Shown piece after piece: positions 1-12,176 of a stretch of 64,000 nt of DNA. Origin of the DNA: Euwallacea fornicatus (Eukaryota > Arthropoda > Insecta > Coleoptera > Curculionidae); NCBI RefSeq assembly GCF_040115645.1, contig NC_089551.1:4836001-4900000 (forward strand), given 5' to 3'. The translations under genes and the position numbers were made by a program. Numbering within the stretch: position 1 is the first letter of the stretch; each line of letters opens with the position of its first letter. Under the pieces are notes generated by a model, which worked only from the letters and a program-made list of their open reading frames with translations, did not search any database and was not told the origin of the DNA.

Positions 1-1339
1 TTCTTGTGTGAAAATGGTTCTCAGTATTTTCTTTACAGCTCTTATAGCTACAAGAGATATTAAGTTCAAATTTGGGATGAGTAATTTTAGAGATGATACA
101 AACTCGCATCTGAGTTGAAGCTGAAACTCTATAGATCGATAATTACTTTGAGCCTTGGGGGTTAATATGTTCGTAAAAATGGAGGGGGAGTAACTAAAAT
201 CTGTCCATTATCACCAATATCTCAAACTCTGCATTTTGGGAAAGAACCATTTTCTCATTTTTTAAGGAAATGATCCTCAAAATATATTTTATGATGGGAA
301 TTATTATGACCATTTTTCTGACCAACACTGCATGATTCTGCTAATTCGTTTGACCAGTTAAGAAATGTGACCGTCCGAATTTTTAATTGGTAAAGTTCAT
401 TCGTTTCTTAACCTTTATGACCATAAAAGAAATTTGTAGGCTTATACAGGATGTAATATATCATCGAAGAGATATTTCAGAGAGCAATAGAACTTTGCAA
501 ATGAAAAAAAACAACGCTAATAGATCCATAATCAAAAAGACGCTATTTTCGATATACATGTATAGGATAACAAAGTTTCACATATTTTGCCTTTTTAACG
601 TATGTCTTGAGTTAAGTTTTAGAAATTTCGTATACCTATTTTCTTTAAACCCCTTAATACCAAAATATCAAAATCGTCGATAGCCATATATGGGGTGTAA
701 TTCTTTTTTGGGTCAGATACTATTTTATGCTTTGTACCTTTTTTTCGAACACCCTGTAAGAATTTTTAATTTAAAATTTAAATTCGGTTTTCAGTTCCTT
801 GGCTTTTTGACCTTTTACGGCATTTTCGTATCTTTCAATGTTTTCGTAGAGTCAAAAAAATATTTATCGATTTAAATTAATAATGTAACAGAAGTACAGG
901 AAAAAAATGATCCGGCTCAGTTAGCAGCTGTCTGGAGCAATTAATTACATTTAATCAAATTTGTTAAAACGAAAATAAATTTAAAAATTAACAAAATAAT
1001 TTTATAACTAAATTATAAAATTTGTTAAAAATGTCCTTTAAAAAATGTTGAATTTTGTCACTCTGTATATCGAAAATGGTGAGTTTTTGACCATGGGTTT
1101 ATGAGCATTTTTTTATCATTTTGCAGAATAGTATCGTTCCTTAAAATATCTCCATGAAAATATGTTGCATCCTGTTAGTACACAACCAAACTTATAGAAT
1201 CACTTGGTATTAATGGGAAAAAATTGTCGGTTTAAGTGTTCCGATATGGTCTTAGTGAAGATATAATTTTTTTCTTACTGCTAATTTAAATTTTATTAAA
1301 TGTGCCTTATGTGGGGTTATCGGACGTTTAAAGGGGAAT
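1..1339. other. No gene seen (Rx 3' flank)
   Basis: AT-rich sequence downstream of Rx. Two short motifs resemble the CAGGGTG-type termini of the long-inverted-repeat elements (near 687, GGGGTGT, and near 750, ACACCCTG), but I cannot trace a complete element. The open frames of 98 and 61 residues here are low-complexity, Phe-rich and look fortuitous. Confidence 0.5.
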
Positions 1340-2215
1340 AATTATTGCTCTCTCGGAATAGGGCGTCTCGCAAAGGGAAATTGCACGAATGGTGGGGGTT
1401 GCACAAGAAGTTGATTTATCACGTTATTCAGGATTTCTGGAGTTGAGAACACTAGAAACAAACTTAAAAGCAGTCGTAGAAAAATCACCAAAGAATATCA
1501 GGACCGTTTTTTACCTCAAATAGCAAGAAGAAGTCTGACAACATGCCATCCAGAGCTTCAATGGTACCTTTTGCAAACCACAGACGTCAATATTTGAATT
1601 GAAATTGTCAGAAAAAAATTTTAGCTCGAGCCCTTTTCAGCAGAAGACAATTAAAGGCTCCAGCCCTATCAGTGCAAAATAAAATTGACCTTTAAATTGG
1701 TGTTTCGAGCACCTAAACTAGACAACTGAAGACTGGTGAAATGTCCCATTTTCAGATGAAACCAGAATTGGCCTACAGACGACCGGCGAATTCGTGTTTT
1801 AGATCTAGTGCTGCAATCCATAATAAGGCTATAGAAAAGGTGTTTTTGGTGATTTTCTTTTATTTATGCACGATAATGCACCTCTTCATACCAGCGAAGC
1901 TACTAGAGATTTTTTAGAAGCGAAAGACGTGACGGTTTTAGATTGGCCTTCCCATTCACCGGATTTTAACCCAATTGACCCACAAGTGGTCAGGTTAGTT
2001 CAGGCTAGTTATGTGGGTCAGTTGGATTAGCAAGAAAAAATGGAAGGATTGGAGCACGTAAAAAATTTTCCTGGCCACGTTTAGTAATTAATACAAGGAG
2101 TTTTAGAAGAATGGAGAAATGTCCCCCAAGAAGCCATTGATCATTTAATAGAGAACATACCTCATCGCAATCGTTGTATTATCGCGAGATGAGATAATAC
2201 TGATTATTAAATTAA
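1340..2215 (+). pseudogene. Decayed Tc1-like transposase
   Basis: Translation in shifting frames gives Tc1-type landmarks in order: REIARM-like helix-turn-helix text near 1375, then HDNAPLHTSEATRDFLEAKD near 1870 with the second catalytic Asp, then WPSHSPDFNPID near 1945. The third catalytic residue is Asp in place of the Tc1 Glu, probably a mutation. The C-terminal signature WRNVPQEAIDHLIENIPHR follows near 2115. Many stops and frameshifts make it inactive. I could not find its inverted repeats. Confidence 0.75.
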
Positions 2216-3296
2216 AAAAAAGTATTGTTTTTTAAGTTTTTATTTACCTTACATCTATTTTTTACAGAAATTTACATTTTTTTAAAAATTTGTTTCAATA
2301 ATTTTTTTTTCTGTGTAAAATGTTTTTGTATAAACTACTTTTTATCTTGAAACGATTCTTGTCAAAGGTAATGCTGTTTTGTCGAAATTACGGAGTGATT
2401 CATGTAGGTTTGTTTGTGTAATCAGAGCAATAACATTAAACCAGAAATTTATACAAAGATCAATATATTGCTGATTTAAAATATTCGTAAAAACGAAACC
2501 AGTTTGGATAAATGGGGAATAGATAATGTAGGGGACATTGGTTCAGCTTGTTCAAGTCGTTGTTGAATGTAATGGCAAAGGCAAAGTTACAATGTGCACG
2601 ATAAATGTCAGATTATCTACAATACCAGAATTCAGACATGGAAAAAGGTTTCTAAGTGTTCAAAAACGTGTTGAGTGATAAAAGACGGAAGTGTGAAGTG
2701 AAGCATGTAAATCAACGTTGAGTAATTACCTGATACCGCAAGAAATAGAAAGTTTGCAATTATTTGAAAAATGTTCGAAGAGAGGAAAAGTAACATATTT
2801 TAACACATGTTTCTTGCATGTTTCTCGGAAATGAGCTTTTTGTACCCTTTTTTCATGCATATTCTAGGGTTGTCGGCTTTAATTTATATAGTTTGAATAA
2901 TATACAAATTCGTTGCATGAAATTTATGTAACGTGAAAATGTTATGAATCAAATCTTGGAGAATTTTAATCGCAAATTAAAATATTGTGAGTGTAATAGC
3001 GCGTTAATATGGTGCTTGATAATTGCACTAGTGCAAATTATCGCTTTAATTCGTCAGTGAGATTACACGATAAATTGACCAGAAGAGGTGAACGAAATAA
3101 GGGTAGTTAACTGCTGCCAGAGAAGGTTGTTGTATATTTCATTCTTAACATAAAATGTACTGCAAGAAGCAAGATATGGGATGCTCAGTACTAATTCAAG
3201 ATGCACTTGGCTAAATCGATCCAGCACAACCAAACTATCAGACTAAGGGAGAAAATAAAAAGACAACATTCAAATATAAGTAATACTTGACTGATA
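2216..3296. other. No gene seen (Rx 3' flank)
   Basis: AT-rich, no coding signal and no clear repeat structure. Probably the region just beyond the Rx transcript end. Confidence 0.4.
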
Positions 3297-3302
3297 TTTA
3301 TT
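3297..3302 (-). terminator. Candidate polyadenylation signal of Rx
   Basis: AATAAA on the minus strand about 360 bases after the Rx stop codon. The placement suits a short 3' UTR, but the sequence is AT-rich and the hexamer could occur by chance. Transcript 3' ends would be needed to confirm it. Confidence 0.3.
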
Positions 3303-3662
3303 ATTAAAGTAAAACTGCCTCCTCCGAGAGGAAGCGTAATAACATGTAAGTTATTTCGGACATCTCGAATTTTGAATGAAACAATATACACATACAATCA
3401 TTGGTTGTACAATAATTATCAAAAAAGGAACATAAGAAAGTTTATCTACATGACCAGGTTAACACCAGATTTGACCCCCTTCGATTAGCTTGCTGCCATT
3501 ACAATGATTTTCTTCAATTTCATTTCTGTCATTAACCTGTACTACACGTGAGAAGGAATTGTCCAGTTCACACAAGAGTCACATCAACGAGTCCATTACT
3601 CTACTATTTACAAGAAGTGAGCCGCTATATTTACACAATTGTCACATTCGACCTATACACAA

Positions 3663-4037
3663 TTACACAGTCTGCAAGCCTTTTGTAATGCTTTCTACAT
3701 GCTCCTTTGCTTTTAGGCGTAACGCCACTATGGAGTTCCTTTGAAGTTCTGGCGGAGGGGCACTTGGTGAATGGGAGTGTGCTACCGGAGGGGGCCGTGC
3801 AGGATCCGTCGCGATGGGCGAAGTGAGGTAACTGGGATACCCCGTCTGAGGGTGGCTCAAGAACCCGGGGAGTGCCGAAAGCAAAGGTGGAGAGAGCCAA
3901 GGATCCATGGGGAGAGTGAGGCTGGAACCTCCCACTCTGGAGAGGGAGGCAGCGGCGTGGTAATCACTCAATCCCAGTCTTGCAGCTTCCATTTTCTCTT
4001 GCCTTCTCCATTTGGCCCGACGATTTTGAAACCAGAC
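3663..4037 (-). CDS. Rx: Retinal homeobox protein Rx, exon 3 (homeodomain end, OAR tail)
   Basis: Encodes residues 152-275 and the TAA stop at 3663-3665. It opens with VWFQNRRAKWRRQEK, helix 3 of the homeodomain, with Gln at position 50 (residue 155), which is typical of the Rx/Prd-like Q50 group. It continues with MEAARLGLSDYH and DPWLSPPLLSALPGFL (about 196-211), which are Rx hallmarks. A proline-rich stretch follows, then a C-terminal OAR-like motif around 251-267 (ALRLKAKEHVES), normally a modulator of trans-activation. The acceptor is a pyrimidine-rich TTTCAG ending at 4038. Exons of 184, 269 and 375 bases add to 828 bases, exactly 276 codons with the stop. The protein is far shorter than Drosophila Rx but close in plan to vertebrate rax. 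Confidence 0.95.
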   Translation of the reverse strand, partial: VWFQNRRAKWRRQEKMEAARLGLSDYHAAASLSRVGGSSLTLPMDPWLSPPLLSALPGFLSHPQTGYPSYLTSPIATDPARPPPVAHSHSPSAPPPELQRNSIVALRLKAKEHVESITKGLQTV

Positions 4038-4176
4038 CTGAAACGAGCGAAATGAAATAGTTATTTGCGCAAGAAGGGAGGCAAGCGCTGCTTTTACTGC
4101 CGTTAATAATCGGAGGCCTGGCGCGAAGCGAAGAACATCCACGTTCGAGGGAGCGAAAGGTACTTTTCCGCAGAGC

Positions 4177-4195
4177 TGTGTGTGTGTGTGTGTGT
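4177..4195. repeat. (TG)n microsatellite in intron 2
   Basis: Nine and a half TG units, about 140 bases from the exon 3 acceptor, inside intron 2. Confidence 0.95.
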
Positions 4196-4199
4196 CTTT

Positions 4200-5741
4200 A
4201 TTTTTTTTACGACCGATGTTCTGTTTGACAGCAAAGAGGCAGGTCCTATTTGAACAAATAGACCGCAATTTGTAATATTAAAACTAGCGGAAGCAGAAAT
4301 AGCCTTGTCCTCTCTCCATGTGAAAATTATTGGGTGTTTATGGTGCGTGCGAAGGAAAATACTTTTTTTATGCTCTAAGGAGGAACAGTGTATTCCCCGT
4401 TGGGGAGACGAAGTGCGGTTTCTTTTCTCAAAGGAAGGAAGGGAGTTTTATTTCCTGGGATGGTCATAGAAAAAAAACTAACATTGCCTCAAAGACAACG
4501 AAATGTAGTCAGTCTGTACTAGTTCAGGTTTTAAAAATAATTTCTTTTAACTCGTGCTGGGCCATAACAGATATTGATTTGGAACGAAAGCCATCAGTGG
4601 GTGTTCCTCTTGTAGCTCCAAACGTTGCGGGATTACTTTTCCGTAAGAATGACCCGTCAGACAAAAATATAGTAAGAAGCGATGCTCAGAAAGGTTAAAA
4701 ATGTCTACAGGTATTCCACATTGCACTCAAAGAAATGTAAATAAGCATCAACACACTTCTTAGCCTTTTTGAAATTTTTTTGGAGCTAACGCCTCGTCCA
4801 CGATGAAGGGTTGTTGAAACAATGGAATTGCACACTATTCTGAATTAAAAATATAAAAGAAACTAAGAATAATATTTACCCTTTACCCAGTGCTCGGGCG
4901 AACACCCTTGTTAACCTTTATTTAAAAAAAAAGGAAAAGGGTGTTCGCTTAAACCCTCAGTGAGTGGTGATTTTTACTCTGAGTTGGTATTAGTTGAAAT
5001 CAGTGTGCCATTTTCAGCGGGTGAAATGGCGTTCAGAAAGAAAAATAGAAAGGGCACGAATAGTCCCTTCAAATGCATAGAAAATATTTATAAATTTAAT
5101 GCGGTTTTAAACTCTTTTACGCTGTTGGGTCCTCTTGTAGGTTGAAAATTATCCATTATAGATATTATACTGATTACACGGAATTGTATTTTAATGTTTT
5201 CTCATCTGAATGTTGATGAATGGCCGAAGAACATTAGGAGTTATTATTTGCATTGCTAACGTCGAAAACCATTCGAATTATTTTTAATGCTCTTCGAGTA
5301 CTTTGGGCAATTTGAAAAACAATTACATCGATTACCTTATTACAATACGTAGATCGTTCAAATAAAATTCATCATAAACTATGACAGAGGAATATTAAAT
5401 AAAAGTATAGATACCATCGCACTTCATAGTCTTTTGCCATCAAAATTACAATTGATGATAATATTTATGAAACAAGGGATGGAAATACGGCTAATAAAAC
5501 AGACTACGTCCATTATCAAATAACCCAGGTGTTTATCTAGTAAATGGATATAAAATTGGACTTACATTTACTATTAAATATATAGCTTTTTGACATGCTG
5601 ACAAAGTAAGCAAATATAATTTATAACCACCTGTTTGTGTATCTATCGTCTGTGTTTTAGTAATTACTTTTCAATTTACCTAATTACAGTGGTATACGCT
5701 TTATCCTCTAAGTGTAATCATTGATTCGTTTCTGGGGTCTA
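4200..5741. other. No gene seen (end of intron 2)
   Basis: No coding or repeat structure recognised. An open frame of 122 residues at 4330-4698 (+) shows no family features and lies in the intron. A short inverted repeat near 4895-4955 (GGGCGAACACCCTTG and GAAAAGGGTGTTCGCTTA) could mark a small MITE-like hairpin. Confidence 0.4.
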
Positions 5742-6127
5742 CAGCGTGTTCATTTGAAGAGTTACCGTCCCAAAAAACGTAAAAACGGAAATTCGTATGA
5801 GAATACTGAGAAAGGTTGCGAGGAGGGAGAACACTTTTGACATTAACTCTGTAGTTCTAATAGTCACCCCTTGCCACCTCGATACCATCCTTGACAATTT
5901 TGAATTGCACCCCCCACCGAGTGGCGCGTCATATTAAAGGTAATTAAGGGCACAAAATGTCGGTGCATCAAGAAACTCGATTTGTCAAAGCTCATTCGAA
6001 AAAACACGTAAAAACGAACGAAGAGTCAATTTAATGTTATTTATCAATGGACGAAAACATCAGGTTACCAGTAGCAAATGCGTAGGAATAATGATTTTAG
6101 ACTTGTAATTTTATCATTTTTGAGTCA

Positions 6128-7006
6128 CTAAATGTTCAAAATGATTTCCATCTTGTGCTAAACACAAATACAATCTTCTTTGGAGTTCCTGTTGGAACCC
6201 TTGAAAAGTGTCCCTAGTAATGCCCGACTTTCTGCGGTTATACGATTTTTTGGACCATCAATGTATTCAGGCTCTGATGTATAAACAACTGATTTAAGAT
6301 GACCCCAAAGGGAAAAATCAAGATGCGTTAAATCAGGAGATCTCGGAGGCCATTCAATTGCTTCTCTTCTGCCAATCTACCTACTTGGAAATCGGTCACC
6401 AAGTCATGGTCCCGCCGATATGACATTACGTGGCGGTTGTTGAGGGTGCAAAATACCTTCGTTGAGTAGATAATCACCGTTGTGATCTATGTGCGTACCA
6501 ACAGCCTCTGTTGGAAGATGATCAATTCAGTCTCGCAGCACCTGGAGATTTACTTCACCGTCACAGTTACCATCGATGAATAATTGACCAATAAGTGTAT
6601 CTTCCAATAGTCCAGGTCATACATTGACTTTTTAAGGTCACTGAGTATGGCCATCGCGAAAACCATGGCGGTCTTGGTCGCACCAATAACAACAATTCTG
6701 CTTGTTAACAAAACCATTTAAATGAAATGTGCACTCATCGCAAAAATAGATATTTTTCACAAGGCTTGGGGTAGTGGTAATCACCGACGACATACTTTCA
6801 CAAAACTCAATTCTGTAATTGGGATCAACCTCAGCCGCTACCTGATGAATTTGCATTTTGTATGAGTATATACATAACATATATATTTTCGACATTTCGA
6901 CAATATAGCTCATGGAAATTCCAGTTTGACGAGACACTCTTCTAATTGGTGTGGTTGGTTCAGCCACTGGTTGCTCCAATGACTGAATTGTAGCAGGCTC
7001 GTTCAA
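6128..7006 (-). pseudogene. Decayed DDxD transposase, left arm of the palindrome
   Basis: Minus-strand translation starts with MNEPATIQSLEQPVAEPT, then RQTGIS (helix-turn-helix), IYFCDECTFHLNGFVN with the first catalytic Asp and the HNxRYW-like NCCYW, and after a break RSPDLTHLDFSLWGHLKS with the third Asp region. It ends near EIILNI. This is the IS630-Tc1-mariner superfamily group with wide spacing between the last two catalytic residues. The N-terminal domain upstream of MNEPA is missing or unrecognisable, and there are stops and frameshifts. It mirrors the right-arm copy. Confidence 0.75.
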
Positions 7007-7329
7007 TGACAGAAACTCTCATTTTGCAAAGGTTTAGTATTATGTTAACTGGTGTGCGATAGTTTAACATTAAGATCTCGATTAACATGGTATGTTTTGT
7101 AGAAGAAAAAATGGAAATCGTGTTAATACATAGAGCGAACAACCCCCTCGGCAGAGTTTTCAACGAGAAATACTCCCACCAAAAAAAAATTCTTATGCCT
7201 GCGTGAAGAAGCTTTTCAAGGGTGATTCAATTTGGATTTCCGCAGGAAGGCATTAAAGGGAACACGAGGAAACTGAAAAATATCAAAATATTCATTTGCC
7301 CTTTGAGGTTGGTTCATAACAATTATGAA

Positions 7330-7510
7330 TGAAAGATATGTAAATGACCGTCACGGTTCATGTGGCATGACCCAATTCGTTTGTGACAACTTTCGACTAC
7401 TTTGCGGCACTAATCAGGTTCGATGTCGACTATTTGGCGCCGCATCTCGTGTTTCACCTCTGTGATGGTGTTGAGATTATTTTTGTAGACTCAGCTCTTT
7501 AAATACGCCT
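7330..7510 (-). pseudogene. C-terminal fragment of another transposase
   Basis: Minus-strand reading gives VYKNNLNTITEVKHEMRRQI, then a Cys-Arg-Val-like stretch and GSCHMNRDGHLHIF. This matches the tail pattern of the same superfamily (KxxVY..., ...IRR..., C...GGHL). It sits in the centre of the palindromic element and is distinct from the copies in the arms. Confidence 0.5.
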
Positions 7511-7512
7511 GA

Positions 7513-7538
7513 CCCCCCCCCCCCAAAAAAAAAGGGGG
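7513..7538. repeat. Homopolymer triplet C12-A9-G5
   Basis: Twelve C, nine A and five G in a row, a partly self-complementary run. Length is likely unstable and may be a sequencing artefact. Confidence 0.9.
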
Positions 7539-7884
7539 TTATTTAAATCACGTGATCGCGACAGCCAATAAATGCAATTTACTATAGTTTTTGATCCACG
7601 TTTCAAATTGTCCTCTCAGAAGGTCGATTTTACGCGTCCAAAGGTTTATGTAAAGCACGAAATGTACTTTTCTCGATCGGCCATTTTCATAATGGGGTCG
7701 GATAATTTCAACACGTTGCTCCATAACTATTTTTGTTGAAATTTTTAGTTTAGAACTCTCACGTTGTCGTTGGCAAATGCATTGACATTTCGAAAATGTT
7801 TTCTATTGTAATGTGGAAATTTAGTTAGTTTGAATAAACCGTTAAAAAATTTTACGACAGGGTGAATAGCCAATTTAAAATTAA

Positions 7885-10000
7885 ATCAAGCGGGAGTATT
7901 GAATGAAGCTGCCATAATTGAAGTGTTGGGTCAACTTGTGGCTGAACGAAGGACATTAATTAGAAAAGTGTCTCGTCAAACTGGAATTTCAATAGATCCT
8001 ATTGCAAAACTGCCGAAAGTATACGAGTTCCACCCATACAAAATGCAAATTTATACAGTACTGGCTGAGCATGATCTGGATCGCGGAATTGAGTTTCGTG
8101 AAAGCATGGTAGCACTGAGTACCACTGCCCCAAACCCTGTGAAAAATATCTATTTTTGCGATGAGTGCACATTTCATTTAAATGGTTTTGTTAACAAGCT
8201 GAATTGTCGTTATTGGTGCAACCAAAATCCTCGTGTTTTTCCAAAAAAACCATATTCAGTGGCTTCAAAAACTTAATGAAAGAGATCGAATTTTCGGAGA
8301 TACTGTAATTGAACCATTATTCAACGATGGTAACCTTGAAGGTGAAGGATACCTCAATGTGTTACTAGAGTCAACTGATCATCGTCTAACAGAGGCCGCA
8401 GCTACCCAAATAAATCACAACGGCGATCATCTACTCAAGGAGAATATTCTGCGTGACATGGAAAAGAGAACACCCCGTAAAAATGGTTTTATTTAATAAA
8501 TATTTGGTACGCATGTTTGTATATGGGAACAGAAAAAAAGATTTAATTATCAGCCATATTTATCAATGTATTTACGAGTTATCGGGAATTTTCGTTTTTT
8601 TTTTAACTATAAAAATTGCAATGAAATATCAACAATTCGCTGTAAAATATCGTTTATTGATATATAATATACTTTGAAAATGCTTTTAGATTAAACAAAT
8701 AGCCTTGGACGCAGACTACAGCGAAATTTTCATCAATTGAGCGAGTTTGAGTAAATTCGAATTTAGCTGGTCTACGAGAGGCTGGTCATTTAGGGAAATC
8801 GCCACTAGGTTGAACCGTAGTGTCAACACTATATTGAGATGTAGTCAGGCATGATACCAACAAAAGCAAACAGACGGAAGAAACAATACAGAACCATTCC
8901 GAAGATTTATAGAACACCAAGATCGCCGTCTTCAAATTATGGCTCTAAGAGATGGATTCGTCTCGGCGGGAACGCTGGCGGATCAGCAGTTTACTGAGTC
9001 AAGAAAGACCATTGGTATTCAGACCGTTTATCGCCGGATAAGAACATTTGGACTGATTTCCTACCGTCCCCATCTTGTGTTATCACTCATCTTAAATCAT
9101 CGAAAAAATTGACTGAAGTGGTGTACAGAAAGGATACATTGGAATATGGAATGGGATAATATCGTGTGTAGTGACGAATCCAAATTCTGTTTGGGTATGC
9201 ATGATGGTCGGGCAAGAGTAAGAAGAAGACGGGATCCTCAGTTTACAATACAGAGGTATGTCCATCAAGTAGTATTGTAGTAATGGTTTAGGGTGTTATT
9301 GCATATGGTAGCAGGTCACCTTTACTTCTCATTAGAGACAATATGATGGCTCGGCGATACATCCAAAAAGTCCTGGCACCTCATCTCGTGTTCTTATGTG
9401 GAAACTCTTGTTAATCCAGTTTTTCAGCGAGATAACGCACGACCATATGTGGCTGAAGTGACAATGGACTTCTTTCAACAGACGCGTACAGGAACGCATA
9501 AGACACCGCGGAGGACCGACAAATTATGAATTTGTTTTTGGTTTTTAAAAATTATATTAGTTAAAATTTTAATTAAATATTTATTATAAAGCGAGAAATA
9601 TGTGTACTGAAAATTATTAAAAAAAAAACAATTTCCAAAGGATGTTCTCTCTTTTCCACGTCACGCAGTATATTTTACACTTTCAACAACTGCCACGTTA
9701 TGTCATACCGGTGCGACAGTGGCTTGACGACTGATTTCTAGGTAGATGGAATGGTGGAAGAGAAGCAATTGAATGGCCTCCGAGGTCTCCTGATTTAACG
9801 CCTCTTGATTTTTCCCTTTGGGGTCATCTTAAATCAATTGTCTATAAATCATATCCTGAAAACATTAACGATGTAAAAAATCGCATAACCGCAGAATGCC
9901 GGTCGCTGCTAGGGACACTTTTCGACGGGTTTGACAGGAATTCAAAAGGAGATTGTATTGGTGTTTAGCACGAAGTGAAAATAATTTTGAACATCTAGTG
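7885..10000 (+). pseudogene. Decayed DDxD transposase, right arm, split by a Tc1
   Basis: The N-terminal part (about 7870-8446) reads KVSRQTGISI, HPYKMQIYTVLAEHDLDRG and IYFCDECTFHLNGFVNKLN, then RYW, with the first catalytic Asp. It breaks at 8446 after LLKEN and resumes at 9671 with a block equivalent to QQDGAPPxYVIPVRQWLDD, then EWPPRSPDLTPLDFSLWGHL and a tail ending KIILNI. Allowing for the damaged QQDGAPP, about 41 residues separate the second and third Asp, consistent with the DD41D group. A frameshift near 7870 separates the upstream helix-turn-helix text. Confidence 0.75.
8447..9670 (+). mobile_element. Tc1-like element, family A, copy 1
   Basis: Terminal inverted repeats TTCTGCGTGACATGGAAAAG and TACTGCGTGACGTGGAAAAG are flanked by TA target duplications at 8445-8446 and 9671-9672. 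The body carries a decayed transposase: RGWSFREIATRLNRSVNTIL near 8780, SDESKFCLGMHDGRARVRRR near 9170 and VFQRDNARPYVAEVT near 9420. The C-terminal third, including the expected catalytic Glu, is deleted (text jumps from MDFFQ to the 3' end). It interrupts the right-arm transposase of the palindromic element, so it is the younger insertion. Confidence 0.9.
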
Positions 10001-10383
10001 GCCAAAATATGAAAAAATTACAAGTCTAAAACCATTATTTCTGTACATTTGCTACAGATAAGTTGAGGATTTTAGTTCCGCTGATAAATAACTTTAAATA
10101 GATTTTTCTTTCGTTTTTCCGTGATGTTTCGAAAACGCCTTGATACATCGAGTTTCTTGACGCACCGACATTTTGTACGCCAATTTACCTTTAATATGAG
10201 GTGCAACTCGCTGGGGGGTCCTATTGAAAATTTCGAGGGGGGTAGCGGGGCGGCAAGGGGCGACTAACAGATTTACACAGTTAATGTCAAAAGTGTTCCC
10301 CCCTCACAACCTTACTCAATACTTTCGTGTGTATATCCGTTTTTACGATATGTGACATAGTAAGTTTTCAAATGAACGCACTG

Positions 10384-11239
10384 CACAACATTACGTTACA
10401 GGAGATCTTGCTAGTTTTAGCGATCCTCTGTCCTCTCTCTGTCTCAAAGCAAAGCCCTTGAGTTCCGGCTAACTAACATCCACGAAGAAGACGAAGAGAG
10501 GAGCCAGAAAATCTGGTCTCTAACCTAATTTCCCAACAACTCAGTTAATAAAGGCGAAGTATTTGTATGGACTAAACACAATTAGAAGTTAATATCTCGG
10601 TAATAACTGGAAATGCCTTCTGGTCCATGTCACACAACAAACAATGTAACTAGCTTTAAACAATCGTGACCGCCGTCTGGGGTCACGTGACGTTCACGTG
10701 GCGTTGCAAATTACATATTATAGGCCTGATTACTTGGTAGCAACAAAGAAAGAAGCAGTGACGTTGATATGTGTAGCTGCCAATTTATTTTAACAGGGGG
10801 AACATTGCTTCAACCGCTGCCGTTGTTAAATACGACAGGGGTTGAGTAATTGTGCGTTGAAACAGTTATTAAATAACATGCGTGGAACTGAGAATTAATA
10901 TGACTGTTAATTGGCTGAGGATTTGTCAAATCTGGGTTTTGGGTTTCTTTTATATGCGGTATGATTGGACGTTTTTTCCGTCAGTTGCATGCAATGAAGC
11001 TTTTGGAAGAACAGTCACTGGACGTGCCGTCCATGCATAACTAGAAGTTAGTTCAGGTCATCTCAAGTCCCTTTCATATGAATTAGCACCTATGAAAGTT
11101 TCCCTCCTCTCGAACAGAACAAAAATTTTTTACATGAAGCCAACCAGAAGGAAAGTCTAGATAGAGATGCTGCATTCGGTAAGATCGTATACAACTACCA
11201 ACATGGAGCGATATTATGAAACATAAAAATATAAGTTGA
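10384..11239. other. No gene seen
   Basis: Intron sequence of mixed composition without coding or repeat signals that I can recognise. Confidence 0.4.
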
Positions 11240-11820
11240 AGAAAATCCAAAGAAAAGCATTACTGAACGGTACTTACGGACGCCGCGCAGGTGATTGCCG
11301 GAATCGCGATACAGATCTTGATTGAAGAAAGGGTAGAGATCCGCGAAAAGCGAAACAACGAGAAAACATAACTAAGGGAGAAAGCTATGGAGAAGTGGTA
11401 GAGGAAACAAACTAGGGAGACAGAGAGTGCCGCATGGACAGGGAGACTAACTCCGAGTGCGAAGGACTGGCGTGGAAGGAAGGACGGCGGAACGGAATAA
11501 TATTTGAACGCCATATGTTGGTGGGTCTGGGCTGTTTTTCAAAATATCTGGAAAAATAGCCAAAAAACCATCGTCTAAATGTTGCTATTGCGAGACGAAG
11601 AAAGACACGGCGAAGCACACAATTTTTTAGGGCGCAAGGTCGCAAAACGAGAGGAAACAAACTGAACGAACAGCTGAAAAAACAATAAATGGGTAAAATG
11701 TAATGGGAGAGGTGCTGAAGAGGGCCGAAACATGGGACAAGATCAGTTCATATGTCAGGGAGGTTCTTATAGATAACGAGAAGGAGGAAAGAATTAGGAG
11801 AAAAGGAAGACAAAAACGTT
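11240..11820 (+). pseudogene. 3' end of an R1-like non-LTR retrotransposon
   Basis: Plus-strand reading gives IQRKALL, TDAAQVIAGIAIQILIEERV and then EKW, IIFERHMLVGLGCFSKYLEK, and near 11705 RAETWDKISSYVREVL followed by DNEKEERIRRK. These match the order seen after the reverse transcriptase domain of R1/I-group elements (VIAGxxPI, W...WI...F, LxGxGCF..YL, ...W..V..F...V...KE..E). The Cys/His segment between them is unreadable. Stops and frameshifts make it dead; the upstream RT is absent. Confidence 0.6.
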
Positions 11821-12176
11821 GCTACCCACATTAAATGGAGAAGATGATAGGAAATGAGGGTAAACTAAAGAAGAAGAAGAAGATAAGAAGGTAAGAGCAC
11901 TATCACCGCTTGAAGGAAGGCCGAACGAAGGCCTCAAGCGGAAGAACGGCGAAGAGGGGAAGTTTGCATTGGATAGGTGTCCCCGCAGGGGGCGAATCCC
12001 ATACAACCGGGCTGCCGGAACACCAGGCCGGGTGCCTATGAAGGTTTTTTTCTTCTGCAGAAAAAATATTCGTTTACGTTACTTCCGACTCCGAAATGGA
12101 GGTTTTGATGAGTGATTTTCCTTGCCGCCAACCTTATGCGAGAAGTCCATGGCGTGTAATCAACAAGATGCAACTA
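11821..12176. other. Purine-rich tract, no gene seen
   Basis: GA-rich sequence with a GAA repeat around 11868-11881, possibly the 3' untranslated region of the R1-like fragment. Confidence 0.35.

Larger units (their letters stand above)
5742..10383. mobile_element. Palindromic DNA transposon with a transposase copy in each arm
   Basis: The two ends are inverted copies: CAGCGTGTTCATTTGAA at 5742 and its partner ending at 10383, flanked by TA on the left and a decayed CA on the right. Similarity continues inward for about 1.27 kb per arm (5742-about 7010, and about 7885-8446 plus 9671-10383). Shared blocks include ACACTTTTGACATTAACT, the run TGTCGGTGC and then a transposase reading toward the ends. 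The arms are equal in length once the Tc1 insertion at 8447-9670 is removed from the right arm. The centre (7010-7885) is unrelated between arms. The layout implies either two head-to-head copies or one element whose inverted repeats have grown to include the transposase. Confidence 0.75.

Noticed and set aside
4330..4698. 122-residue open frame on the plus strand near Rx exon 3
   Set aside because: Antisense to Rx in the intron, no family features.
11260..11660. Ser/Phe-rich open frames on the minus strand
   Set aside because: They are antisense to the R1-like fragment, which explains the composition.
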